A stretch of DNA of 62,542 nucleotides from positions 1-62,542 of the forward strand of contig JABEUN010000043.1 of the NCBI GenBank assembly GCA_013044385.1, written 5' to 3'. The position numbers and the translations under genes are program-made. Within the stretch, counting starts at the first letter, position 1. Each line of letters opens with the position of its first letter. Below are positions 26,698 through 35,196 of the stretch, piece after piece. The notes below the pieces were generated by a model that was not told where the DNA came from, did not search any database, and saw nothing but the letters and a program-made list of their open reading frames with translations. Source of the stretch: Acidimicrobiaceae bacterium. GTDB lineage: Bacteria > Actinomycetota > Acidimicrobiia > Acidimicrobiales > Acidimicrobiaceae.

Positions 26698-28200
26698 CTA
26701 CTCACTGCCCAGTAGGTGCTGTAAGGGATCCAACTGGTCCCGACGTGGTTCGCTTCAACAGAACCAGGGTTCAGCTAGTTTCGTAGAACTCAGTATCGTT
26801 GTCCCACGAGTAATAGCTGGTGGTACCTGGTCTATGAATTGGTACGCGATGTGCCGAATCGCGTGCAAGGTCTCTACATTGGACTGCTTGGCATAGGTCG
26901 CCTCCTCGGCCAGAGATGCCACTTTGATTGCAAGCTCGTCGATGCGCCGGTCGGAATGTTGCCATTGATACCCCATTGTGGTCGGGTCATAATCAAGGAT
27001 TTCGAAGTCTCTGTTTTCGGAGGACAGAAGAAGTGATCCGGGTGGCAAAAGGAGCCTTATCCCAAACTGGACCGGTTCTACAACCTCTTCGAGTCCGAAG
27101 TGGTAGCAGTAGTCGACGATGTCAGCGAGATCTCGATTCGTGGTCCATGGGGTGAATGGCAGGAACGATGGGTGGAGGGTGATGCCAAGTTTCTGCACGA
27201 TCTCGGTGGCTTCGTATGCCTGCTCAGCGGTGTGACCCTTGTCGAGCCTGCTAAGAACCTCGTCATTCAGAGATTCGACTGCCGAGGTGATCATCGAACA
27301 TCCTGAAGCGGCCATCTTCTCGATGAGGACGGGGTATTTCAAGATGTGTTCCACCTTGATAGTCGCATCAAAGCTGATCTCCTCGGAGGACAACGCGCCA
27401 AGCCCTTCGATTATTTTGGACGCATGAATCGGAGCATTCAGAAAGTCAGGGTCTCCGAAGGTTATATGAGTAGCACCTTGATCGAGAAGGCCCCGAATAT
27501 CGGTGAGGATGGTTTCGACCGGGTTGATTTGAATGCGGCCGTGGTAGGCGGTTGGGACGGGGCAGTGGAGGCAGGAGTGCCTGCAACCACGAGTACTCTC
27601 CACGTGTCCGACGAGTTTGTGGGCTCCATCAACGACTATTCCGGGATAGGCCGAAATAGGTGGGAGAGATGTCCGCTCGATGACCATATTTGTGGAGTGC
27701 CTTGACGGACGATTGGACGTGGCGCGGTGGTTGGACGGTAGTCCCGCGGCGAGCCACTCTTCTATAAGTGGGAGATACTCCCCGGTCATCGCAGCATCAA
27801 GATGCGGTATTGAGTCAGTTAGAACGATATCGGAGTAGAGGCCAAATGCCGCAATCTTGGCCACCTGATTCGCCTTTGAAATAGCCTTCACCAGTCTTTT
27901 TGCCATGGTTGCAGCTGTGAGCATGGGAGTGGAGAGGAGAAACAGGTCGGTATCGGCGAAAGCCTTTGTAAGGTCAGCGTAAGATCCTTCTGGCCAACCT
28001 AGGTCGTTGGAGGCCTGATGAAGCTGACGGTCCATGTCATCGGGAAGTGAGAGGTCCAGCACAGATACTCGGTGCCCCAAACTTTTAACGAGATTTTGAA
28101 CTTCAGCGACTGACTGCGGTTGCCGGCCCAGCTCGTAACTGGAGATGACAAGTACCTTCATCGGAGTACTAGTTTTGGTGTTATCAGTCACAGGCTTCAA
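26698..28200 (-). CDS. radical SAM protein with Cys-Sec-Ser-Glu-Pro tail, predicted selenoprotein
   Basis: The N-terminal 150 residues resemble a B12-binding-like Rossmann domain (start region VLVISSYELG). The radical SAM domain follows, with the 4Fe-4S cysteines in CRHSCLHC (Cys206, 210, 213). The first in-frame stop is TGA at 26757-26755, after the codons for PWFC. If TGA is read as Sec, the protein continues S-E-P and ends at TAG (26698), 500 residues in all. A family recalled as the CUAEP/CCAEP-tail radical SAM proteins ends in Cys-Sec-Ala-Glu-Pro or Cys-Cys-Ala-Glu-Pro, which fits closely. A hairpin at 26725-26741 is placed as a SECIS. The true start may be ATG at 28161. It overlaps the ATP-grasp gene. 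Sec is an inference; without it the CDS is 26755-28200. Confidence 0.8.
26725..26741 (-). promoter_or_regulatory. candidate bacterial SECIS hairpin
   Basis: On the coding strand GGGACCAGTTGGATCCC folds as GGGA/TCCC plus CC/GG with one bulged A, closed by an AGUU loop. It begins 14 nt and ends 30 nt after the TGA at 26757-26755. Bacterial SECIS elements are short hairpins with a G (often GU) early in a small apical loop, at about this distance, bound by SelB. Position and loop both fit. SECIS sequences are variable, so the match is supportive only. Confidence 0.6.
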
Positions 28201-29461
28201 CCCTGGCCATGGCGGTATTCGAGTCGTCGATGACAGGTTGTATGAGAGCTCTCGCTTCTCTTAACGCTCCCAGTACGGCTGACCTCCCTGGGCCCCTAGC
28301 GAAGACGAATCCAAGATAACGGTCCGCAAGCGGCACCGGGCGCAGGTAAGTTCCGACCGGTGTTGTCACATCGATCTCGGTTATGAACCTGACTCCCACC
28401 GCCTCCTGGACCCCTTGGACGCCGCGCAGAAAGCCCGTCATCGGGGTCGATAGCATCAATACTCCAGAGGCGCTCTTTTCTCGACCGCTCGGACCTTCAA
28501 GCTGTATGCCGAGTTGCGAGGCTAGGATCATCTCCTCAAGAGAACGACCGTTAGAGAAACGTACCGATCTTGAACATTTGCCACCAATACTCCGCGCTGC
28601 GATTTCGATAATGAATATCTCGCCGGAATTCCCGATCCTAACCTCGGCGTGGAAAGCCCCTGCGACCAAGTCCAAGTGACTTACTGCTTCGCTAACTGCT
28701 CCGTTTATCCGAGATGCCTGATCGTTGGTTAATTCTGCGGGCATGAGGTAGATCGACTCTTCGAAGTACGGGCCCTGCATCGGTTCTGGCTTGTCGAAGA
28801 TCACGAGTACGTGTGGTCCCAAAGCGTCTACGTACCCATCGACGGCGTATTCGGTTCCTGAGATGTACTGTTCGACCAGTATCTCTTTGGCAGTGGGATC
28901 GAAAAGTCTGTGCGCCTCGAGCAGGAGCTCCAACGAGGGAGCCACGTCTTGGTCCGAGTTGATTAAAATTACGCCTCTTGAACCTGAAAGCCGAGTTGGC
29001 TTGATTATCACCGGGAAGCCCCCGAGTTCGGCTGCTGAATTGCGTATGTGCTGCAGATCGACTTGCTCGATGTCCAGGATTACGAAGTCGGGTTGACGGA
29101 CTGATGAAGACTTGGAGAGAACCTCTCTCATCTTTGCCTTGTCGGTCGTCGTTTCTAGCGCAGCTAGAGGTATGGACCTCAGACCAGCGCTTTCGGCGGC
29201 TAGTGATGCAAGCTTAGAACCCTGATCGTCGACGCTTAGGATGGTTCCCGCCCGAAACTCCATGGCTGCGCGAGCTACTTGATTGACGGACTCATTCGAG
29301 TCAGAGAGATCACTCAGATGTACGGTTAGGGTTGGCTGGTTTACGACTGTCGGATCGGCATCTGTAATCACGAGAGTTTCGATTCCGAGCCGATCTGCTG
29401 CGATCATGAACTCGTTAGATCGATAACTGGCTTTGGGAAGTATTAGAGCGAGTCGATCCAT
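28184..29461 (-). CDS. ATP-grasp domain protein (carboxylate-amine ligase type)
   Basis: A 425-residue ATP-grasp enzyme. An N-terminal preATP-grasp Rossmann part (1-110) precedes the ATP-binding core: GFPVIIKPTRLSGSRGV, ILVEQYISGTEYAVDGYV and, near the end, FIIEIAARSIGGKCS with the Mg-binding acidic residue and Asn/Arg cluster region. Such enzymes join a carboxylate to an amine using ATP, as in amino acid ligases or peptide tailoring. Its stop overlaps the radical SAM gene by 17 nt, so the two are translated as a pair. The substrate is unknown. It diverges from the Nfu-type gene with a 47-bp promoter region. Confidence 0.88.
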   Translation of the reverse strand: MDRLALILPKASYRSNEFMIAADRLGIETLVITDADPTVVNQPTLTVHLSDLSDSNESVNQVARAAMEFRAGTILSVDDQGSKLASLAAESAGLRSIPLAALETTTDKAKMREVLSKSSSVRQPDFVILDIEQVDLQHIRNSAAELGGFPVIIKPTRLSGSRGVILINSDQDVAPSLELLLEAHRLFDPTAKEILVEQYISGTEYAVDGYVDALGPHVLVIFDKPEPMQGPYFEESIYLMPAELTNDQASRINGAVSEAVSHLDLVAGAFHAEVRIGNSGEIFIIEIAARSIGGKCSRSVRFSNGRSLEEMILASQLGIQLEGPSGREKSASGVLMLSTPMTGFLRGVQGVQEAVGVRFITEIDVTTPVGTYLRPVPLADRYLGFVFARGPGRSAVLGALREARALIQPVIDDSNTAMARVEACD

Positions 29462-29508
29462 GGAACTAGGCTAGTAGCAAAGCCGAACGGTTGAATGGTG
29501 GTGAGTAG

Positions 29509-30147
29509 GTGTCAGAGCTAAGTGAGTCAGACGTCCGGTTCAAGGTTAGCCCGGAGGCAGCTGAGGTCGTCAAAGGCGCTCTAAGGGACGAAGACGATTC
29601 GGAGTTCCTAGCGCTTTGGGTCGATATCAGTGGAGTCACAGGTGGAAACTTCGATTACGACGTGTACTTCGAGAGACTGAGTGACGCAGGGGCAGGTGAT
29701 TTCACATCTGAGTCTGAAGGCGTGGCGATTGTAATTCCTGAGGGTTCAATTGACAGGCTTATCGGTGCTAGCTTGGACGTCTCCGCTGACGGAGGTCTCG
29801 TGATCACCAATCCTAACTCGCCGTTGCCAGTCGGTGGTGACGTGCCTGATTTCGGTCCCGAGGCCCTTTCTTCGGATATCGCGCGACAGGTGCAGGCGAT
29901 CCTTCAAGAGGAGATCAATCCTTCGATTGCATCTCACGGCGGACGGGCTGACTTGGTGGGTGTTGTCGAGGACGTGGTTTATGTCGTTCTCTCTGGTGGA
30001 TGTCAAGGGTGTGGAATGGCCAGTGTTACCCTTTCGCAGGGTATCGAAGTGTCTATCAAGGAGGCTATTCCCTCGATAGTTGCAGTGCGGGATGTGACGG
30101 ACCACATGTCAGGTTCCAATCCCTATTACGCTGCGGCGAAGAAGTAA
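29509..30147 (+). CDS. Fe-S biogenesis protein, NfuA-like (A-type-like plus NifU domain)
   Basis: A 212-residue protein in two parts: residues 1-105 resemble an A-type (IscA/HesB) scaffold but without its three cysteines, as in NfuA; residues 118-200 are a NifU C-terminal domain with the cluster motif GGCQGCGM (Cys165, Cys168). It should assemble or deliver [4Fe-4S] clusters. GTG start at 29509. It is divergent from the ATP-grasp/radical SAM unit, and could supply clusters to the radical SAM protein, although Nfu proteins serve many targets. Confidence 0.88.
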   Translation: MSELSESDVRFKVSPEAAEVVKGALRDEDDSEFLALWVDISGVTGGNFDYDVYFERLSDAGAGDFTSESEGVAIVIPEGSIDRLIGASLDVSADGGLVITNPNSPLPVGGDVPDFGPEALSSDIARQVQAILQEEINPSIASHGGRADLVGVVEDVVYVVLSGGCQGCGMASVTLSQGIEVSIKEAIPSIVAVRDVTDHMSGSNPYYAAAKK

Positions 30148-30181
30148 CCGAATAACGCCTTCGAGATTTCGATGGATATAT

Positions 30182-30217
30182 GGCAAAGGGAGAGGGTATT
30201 TGCCCTCTCCCTTTGCC
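30182..30217. terminator. perfect 15-bp hairpin between nfu-type gene and yceI
   Basis: GGCAAAGGGAGAGGG and its exact complement flank a 6-nt loop in the 113-bp gap between two convergent genes. Being symmetrical it could end transcription in both directions. No U-run follows on either strand, a feature shared with other hairpins in this window. Confidence 0.7.
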
Positions 30218-30260
30218 GCGGTATGTCGGATGTTTTACGTCCGTTACCAAAATGGTTCAA

Positions 30261-30818
30261 CTAAGCGAGTACGAGCTCGACGTCTATTTCGAACTTGACC
30301 TCATCGCCTACTATCAGACCTCCGGTCTCCATCGCGGCATTCCACTCCAATCCGAACTGCTTCCTTGAGATTGTCCCGGTTGCAGTTAGACCAGCGCGGA
30401 CGCCACCGTAGGCATCAGGTCCCGTGCTGTCGAATTCGAGATTGAAGGTCACTGGCTTGGTGACGCCGTGAATGGTGAGATTCCCGGTCAGTTTGAAGTC
30501 GGAGCCGGACGGCTCGATGGCCGTAGATGCGAATGTGATCTCTGGGTATGTCTCTACCTCAAGAAAGTCAGCAGACCTGACGTGATTGTCGCGATTCGAG
30601 TCGCGTGTGTCGATCGAAGTAGCTTTGATGGTGGCATTGACGGTGGAAGCGGTTAATTCTTCTGCTATAACCACCTGTCCTGCGAAGTCGGTGAAAAATC
30701 CCCTCACCTTCGAGACCATCATGTGACGGACCGAAAATCCCACCTGTGAGTGGGTCGGGTCTATATTCCATGTTCCGACCTTCAAGCCCAAATCGGTCGC
30801 AGTCTTTGCTGACATCAT
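30261..30818 (-). CDS. YceI family lipid-binding-like protein
   Basis: A 185-residue YceI-domain protein: TWNIDPTHSQVGFSVRHMMVSKVRG at the N-terminus, then the family motifs DTRDSNRDNHVRSADFLEVETYPE and NLTIHGVTKPV. YceI proteins are lipocalin-like barrels that bind isoprenoid or other lipophilic molecules. No signal peptide is visible, so it is probably cytosolic, as in many actinobacteria. It diverges from a MarR regulator with about 100 bp between, an arrangement that suggests MarR control. Confidence 0.92.
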   Translation of the reverse strand: MMSAKTATDLGLKVGTWNIDPTHSQVGFSVRHMMVSKVRGFFTDFAGQVVIAEELTASTVNATIKATSIDTRDSNRDNHVRSADFLEVETYPEITFASTAIEPSGSDFKLTGNLTIHGVTKPVTFNLEFDSTGPDAYGGVRAGLTATGTISRKQFGLEWNAAMETGGLIVGDEVKFEIDVELVLA

Positions 30819-30918
30819 TTCCTCCTACTATCTGGTTAACTTGTTTGACCGTAGTCACCTACACTATGTAAAACTAGTTGCATTTTCAATTATTCCCGAC
30901 GTGCGTGGAAGGTTTCGA
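30819..30918. promoter_or_regulatory. divergent yceI/marR promoter region
   Basis: The AT-rich gap between the divergent genes contains the palindrome AACTAGTT within TGTAAAACTAGTTGCA. MarR-family operators are often AT-rich inverted repeats in such shared promoters. This one is short, and no clear -35/-10 pair could be assigned. Confidence 0.35.
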
Positions 30919-31386
30919 ATGTCCGACGTCAAATGGCTTGCAGAGCATGAGGAGGTGGCGTGGCGTCGGATACTCGAGTTCCATTCGAGGCTGCTAGCTC
31001 GATTGGACTGCGAGCTGTCGGAGAAGAATGGATTGACGATGGACGAGTACGAGGTACTTGTCATCCTTTCGGAGGCGAATGGAGAGCAGGTCAGAATGGC
31101 CCAGATCGCGGAAGCGGCCCTGATCTCACGAAGTGGCGCAACCCGACGGGTGGACCATATGGCTTCGGCAGGCTTGGTAGAGAAAAACATCTGTCTCGAG
31201 GATCGGCGAGGTGTCACTGTTCAGTTGACGCCTCTTGGGTGGGAGAGGATCAGGGACGCAGCGCCCGCCCATCTTGCAAGTGTTCGTAAGTATGTTTTCG
31301 ACAACATAGCGCCGGAAGAGTTGGCAAAGTTCTCGGCCCATCTAGCTACATTTATCGAGCGGCTGGAAGAGGCAGAGCCAAAGTAG
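30919..31386 (+). CDS. MarR family transcriptional regulator
   Basis: Winged-helix dimeric regulator. The frame opens at 30841, but ATG at 30919 is the likely start: GGAAGG precedes it by 6 nt and the family N-terminal helix begins right after, giving 155 residues. The recognition region reads QIAEAALISRSGATRRVDHMASAGLVEKN and the wing has EDRRGVTVQLTPLG. MarR proteins usually repress their own and a divergent gene until a small phenolic or oxidant ligand binds; yceI is the obvious neighbouring target. Confidence 0.92.
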   Translation: MSDVKWLAEHEEVAWRRILEFHSRLLARLDCELSEKNGLTMDEYEVLVILSEANGEQVRMAQIAEAALISRSGATRRVDHMASAGLVEKNICLEDRRGVTVQLTPLGWERIRDAAPAHLASVRKYVFDNIAPEELAKFSAHLATFIERLEEAEPK

Positions 31387-31430
31387 TCGTAATAGAAGTA
31401 GGGCAGCAGTCTCACGCCGTCAAACTCTGA

Positions 31431-33272
31431 TCAGCCTGGTGCAACCGTCGTAGACGTTGTTGAGGTGGTAGTAGTGGTGGTCGTAGCTGGAAGCGTGGTG
31501 GACGTGGTTGTCGATCCTACGACGCTGGTCGTGGTGGTAGATCGAGCCACGGGTACCGTCGTCGTTGTCTCGCCAGGGTACGTGGTGGTGGTCACCTGAG
31601 CAAGCGTGGTCGACGTTGTCGACGATGTAGACGTTGTGGTAGTCGTAGTGACAGGTGTCAGTGGTCCTACAGGTGGATGTGCAAGGACCTCGGAAGCATT
31701 GGCTACTGCAGGGTGAATCCTTCCTGATGGGCCAGATCCGAAGGCGGAGAGAATGTTCTGGGTGATTGTAACTACAGGGGCGATCGGACAACCTTGAAGG
31801 ACCGGTACGCAGACCGACGTGGAAAGCGCTGCGACCCACAGATTGGTACCCGTCGCAAACACTCCGGCTCCTGAAGCGGCAACGTAGTAGGTCATGTCTG
31901 AGAAGTACGGTACATTCCTACACAGCACTGGAGAATGTGCGAGTATTTGCACGCCAGCTGGAGTTGGGTACTGCGGATCGTACGCGTCGAACTCACTTCC
32001 GACAAGATTCGGGATTCTGGAGAGGTACGAGAGGTTCGAATTGGCAAATACCCAGCTCGAGGGGTCGGTTATCACCATCGGATAGTGGACTGGGTTGCAT
32101 TGGTACTGTATGCCAATCAAGGATGACTCGGGCTGCGCATCTGGAAAGCTGGGCCAATTTGCCGTAACTAGGGCATTGTTCTTTCCGAACAATGGATCCA
32201 AGTATGGGTTTCGGTAGTTCACTTCGATTCGATATGGTCCAAGTGGAGAGGATTCGAATCGAATACGCCGGAAGATTGCGTTTGCACCTAAGAACATCAG
32301 GTTGGTCCCGCTATGTAGTGCCGAAGTGAGCGCCGCGCGCATACCAGGGGAGTAGTACTCGTCATGGCCGAGCGACAAGATGGCGGAATGGTTTAGTACC
32401 GAGCCTGGGTACTCTTGGAGATCAACGTCCGTAACGTAGCTTACATTCAATCCCATGCGTTCTACGAGGCTTACCAGTGGCAGTTCATTTCCAATGAAGT
32501 CCGCTGCGCCTTGTCCAAACGTGTAGGCGTATGGCCTGTCGAATGAAACCTTGGTAGCCCTTGAGCTGGCTCCAGTCGGTCCTAAGTACAGGCTGTAACC
32601 CCCGTAAGTGTTGTACGCCTCCCACGTGGTGACGGAGTTGATGACCAGGTAGGCCGAGTTCGAATTTACCTGCTTAATCGTGATCGGAATGTAACTCTGC
32701 TGGTGCCCCGTCCCGGTGAGCAGCAGGAGGTAATCACCGGGGAACCAATTCTGGTTTGTGTGAATTGTAAGCGATGGTCGCCAACTGCACTCGACAGTGT
32801 TATTTGCTGGTGTGACGGGGCATGAAGGCTGATTTAATCCCTTGATAGTAGGGGATTGCCAGACCATCCTGGCAAGGTCGCCGCCGTACCAGCCCATGCG
32901 GTATGCCGTCACATTGAAGTTCGGTTCGATCGTGGAAACATAGATTTTGAAGCTGCCGCCTGCAAATATGCTCACCGTCGATGCATATCCGCTGATTGAG
33001 TTGCGGATCTGGGGTCCTGAGATTCTCCAACTAGTGGTGCCTGGCCTAAGATTCTCGGCTCTTATTGCAGCTGAAAGTGCTGGGCCCGGTCCGAGGCTGG
33101 AGTTTTCGATTGTAGTCGTCGTTATCGATCCGGGTTGAACTGTCGTAGTGGTTGTGGGGTTTAGGTTGGCTGAGCCCGTTCGATTTGCTGCAATGGCAAG
33201 GCCGATGCCGGAGATTCCCATTAGGAAACCTATGACTACGAGTATTCTTTTCCCGCTGAACCAGTTCAGCAT
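31431..33272 (-). CDS. membrane-anchored N,N-dimethylformamidase beta-subunit-like protein with Thr-rich tail
   Basis: A 613-residue surface protein: short basic N-terminus, one membrane helix or signal anchor (about 9-29), a Thr-rich linker, a large domain from about 65 to 545, then a Thr/Ser tail (about 555-613) of TTTT and TST repeats. The domain resembles the C-terminal part of the N,N-dimethylformamidase large subunit (YRMGWYGG, SWRPSLTIHTNQNWFPGDYLL, LGHDEYYSPGMR, LMFLGANA). Some members are amidases, but others are uncharacterised, so activity is unsure. The tail is typical of wall-spanning or glycosylated regions in this window. Confidence 0.75.
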   Translation of the reverse strand: MLNWFSGKRILVVIGFLMGISGIGLAIAANRTGSANLNPTTTTTVQPGSITTTTIENSSLGPGPALSAAIRAENLRPGTTSWRISGPQIRNSISGYASTVSIFAGGSFKIYVSTIEPNFNVTAYRMGWYGGDLARMVWQSPTIKGLNQPSCPVTPANNTVECSWRPSLTIHTNQNWFPGDYLLLLTGTGHQQSYIPITIKQVNSNSAYLVINSVTTWEAYNTYGGYSLYLGPTGASSRATKVSFDRPYAYTFGQGAADFIGNELPLVSLVERMGLNVSYVTDVDLQEYPGSVLNHSAILSLGHDEYYSPGMRAALTSALHSGTNLMFLGANAIFRRIRFESSPLGPYRIEVNYRNPYLDPLFGKNNALVTANWPSFPDAQPESSLIGIQYQCNPVHYPMVITDPSSWVFANSNLSYLSRIPNLVGSEFDAYDPQYPTPAGVQILAHSPVLCRNVPYFSDMTYYVAASGAGVFATGTNLWVAALSTSVCVPVLQGCPIAPVVTITQNILSAFGSGPSGRIHPAVANASEVLAHPPVGPLTPVTTTTTTSTSSTTSTTLAQVTTTTYPGETTTTVPVARSTTTTSVVGSTTTSTTLPATTTTTTTSTTSTTVAPG

Positions 33273-33644
33273 GCGTGATCCATCGGAGAAGCAAGGTCTG
33301 CACGGGGTGCCACCGCTGCTACTTTTACTGTTTGGGAGATCGCAATAGCCCAGACAGAAGCCGATGCGCCGAATTTAAGTCCGCTATTTGGACTCTTGGG
33401 AAGCTCGCAGTGGTGCCCACAGGCTTTCGGTTTTGACCTACGGCAGAGCGGTATTTCATTCGCAATTACTACCGGGAATATCGCAGCTGGCGAGTTGAGT
33501 GTTGCTACTGCTGGACGCTTTTCATTTCGGATCCCAGATGTCTCCACGGGCGGTCAAGCTAATAGGTATATCATTGTTGGCGACTCCAGACCCAGACTGT
33601 GCACAGCTTTCTAATGGAATCCCACTCGGTGTGGTATTGCGAAT
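33273..33644. other. 372-bp gap without a supported gene
   Basis: Lies between the dimethylformamidase-like gene and the tyrosine phosphatase, both on the minus strand. A minus-strand frame (33266-33547, 93 residues) ends by overlapping the start of the dimethylformamidase-like gene and contains a hydrophobic stretch (ASVWAIAISQTVKVAAVAP). It has no good ribosome site and no recognisable domain. The gap probably holds the promoter of the surface protein. Confidence 0.35.
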
Positions 33645-34418
33645 TCACGCGATGAGCCTACTTCTTAGATCAGATATTTCGGATGAAGGTACGCCTGCGA
33701 ACTTCGCATATCCTTCGAAGTTGCCGAACTCCTCTCGGATCCAGTTGATGGTCCCCTCCATTGCCGAAGATGGCGCCGAAAGGATTATGGGCGGCAAACT
33801 GAGCAGCATGGCAGCGAGGTCGGGGTGTTCGGCACCCAACCACTCAAGTGTTCTGTCCATGGCTTGCTGAGACTCGGCATAATCCGAGACTATGTTCTGG
33901 TCGTCCACCCCTAGCAGTCCGAGGGTCACCGCTGCTACCAGTCCTGTTCTATCTTTGCCAACTGCGCAGTGAAACACCGCTGGCAGAGAGGTTTGATTGG
34001 CGAGGATCGAGATAACTTTGGCGAAGTTCCCTGGAGAGGTGGTGAGGATCTCTTTGTATCGGTCCACTAGGTAATTCGGATTACCAACTGCCTTTTGGTT
34101 GTCGGCAGAGATATCGGCAAGCGAGACGTGGTTGTAGTTAACGCTGTACCTCTCTACTGGGAATCGACCTCGGGTGTCTGCTTCGTCGTCTGTACGAAGA
34201 TCGATAACTGTCCGAATTGATAACTTGTGTAGCTGACCTAAGTCGGAATCGGAAAGTCGCCAGAGGTCGTCAGACCGGAACAGGAGATTTTCACGTACGG
34301 TCCCACCATTCATAGTAGGGTACCCGCCAAGGTCTCTGAAATTGAAGACCCCGTCCATTTTGAGAGCTTTCGGCCCCTTGGAGTTGGTTCCAATCATTGC
34401 CTGCAGATCGTTGTGCAT
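33645..34418 (-). CDS. protein-tyrosine phosphatase (Y_phosphatase3-like)
   Basis: A 257-residue phosphatase. The N-terminus has FNFRDLGGYPT, and the active-site loop is HCAVGKDRTG (150-159), with Cys151 nucleophile and Arg157; this matches the CX5R tyrosine/lipid phosphatase group found in actinobacteria and the MptpB type. Cytosolic; no signal peptide. It is divergent from pilA with about 150 bp between. Substrates could be phosphotyrosine or phosphoinositides. Confidence 0.9.
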   Translation of the reverse strand: MHNDLQAMIGTNSKGPKALKMDGVFNFRDLGGYPTMNGGTVRENLLFRSDDLWRLSDSDLGQLHKLSIRTVIDLRTDDEADTRGRFPVERYSVNYNHVSLADISADNQKAVGNPNYLVDRYKEILTTSPGNFAKVISILANQTSLPAVFHCAVGKDRTGLVAAVTLGLLGVDDQNIVSDYAESQQAMDRTLEWLGAEHPDLAAMLLSLPPIILSAPSSAMEGTINWIREEFGNFEGYAKFAGVPSSEISDLRSRLIA

Positions 34419-34535
34419 CCAACCAACCCTACCGCCCGTTTCGATGGGCTAATTGATCTTCAGAAGATATTCAAGTTTCACGCTCCGCGGTACGAAACAT
34501 CAATTACGGGTGCGTACATCACAAAGGGTGACGTT

Positions 34536-34564
34536 CTCGGTTTCTATCCACTCGAGTAACCGAG
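34536..34564 (+). promoter_or_regulatory. hairpin covering the pilA ribosome site
   Basis: CTCGGTT (34536-34542) pairs with AACCGAG (34558-34564). T34534-A34566 and T34535-G34565 can extend the stem into GAGGAG, the pilA ribosome-binding site 6 nt before ATG. This could lower or regulate pilA translation. The loop is 15 nt and unremarkable. No c-di-GMP riboswitch was recognised in the leader. Confidence 0.35.
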
Positions 34565-34572
34565 GAGATTAC

Positions 34573-35121
34573 ATGCTGGACAGATTGAAAAGGCGGATTG
34601 AACTCCGCGACGATAAGGGATTTACCCTGATCGAACTCATGGTGGTTGTATTGATCATCGGCATCCTGATGGCGATCGCAATCCCGACATTCCTTGGAGC
34701 CCAGAAATCAGCGCAGGACAGGGCGGCGCAATCGAATATTCGGAACGCACTGACCAACGAGATCGCATACTTCTCGAGCAATCAGACGTTTGTGGCAGGT
34801 GGTACGACGTTCCCCGACCAGAACATGACTACTAAGACTGGAACCTTCTCACAGACGGCTGGCACCGTCTTTGTGACCTTGGCCCCGACGGCGCAAACCT
34901 CTGGGCAAGCGGCCGGTGTATGTCTTGCATCCTACTCGGCATCTGGAAACGTATACGGAGTCTATGAACTGAGTGGAGCCCCTACCGGTGACGGTACCTA
35001 CTACTACAAGGCCTCTGCAACCACTGCGGATCCTTGCACAGGATTCACAACGGCAAGTCCACCTGCTACTCTCGTTACCACTGGTGACGGATGGTATGCA
35101 CAAGGTACCAATCCCTGGTAA
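34573..35121 (+). CDS. pilA: type IV prepilin (major pilin-like)
   Basis: The frame opens at 34453, but ATG at 34573 is the start: GAGGAG precedes it by 6 nt and the class III signal begins soon after (RRIELRDDKGFTLIEL). Cleavage between Gly16 and Phe17 by PilD would give mature F with Glu at +5, followed by a helix of about 25 residues. The globular part is Thr/Ser/Gly-rich and has two cysteines (VCLAS and DPCTGF) near the C-terminus, which may form a disulfide. Its own strong terminator hairpin follows, fitting a highly expressed structural gene. Confidence 0.93.
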   Translation: MLDRLKRRIELRDDKGFTLIELMVVVLIIGILMAIAIPTFLGAQKSAQDRAAQSNIRNALTNEIAYFSSNQTFVAGGTTFPDQNMTTKTGTFSQTAGTVFVTLAPTAQTSGQAAGVCLASYSASGNVYGVYELSGAPTGDGTYYYKASATTADPCTGFTTASPPATLVTTGDGWYAQGTNPW

Positions 35122-35196
35122 TCGTTGACTGAACACGGTAATCTGTTCAGCTGGATTCGACTGAACTGATTGTTTGTAAATGGTTGATCGAATGGA

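Noticed and set aside
33266-33547. 93-residue minus-strand ORF overlapping the start of the dimethylformamidase-like gene
   Set aside because: No ribosome site, no recognisable domain, odd composition; the overlap with the next start is likely chance.
34430-34572. c-di-GMP riboswitch in the pilA leader
   Set aside because: The GACGCAAAGC-type core of the class I element is not present.
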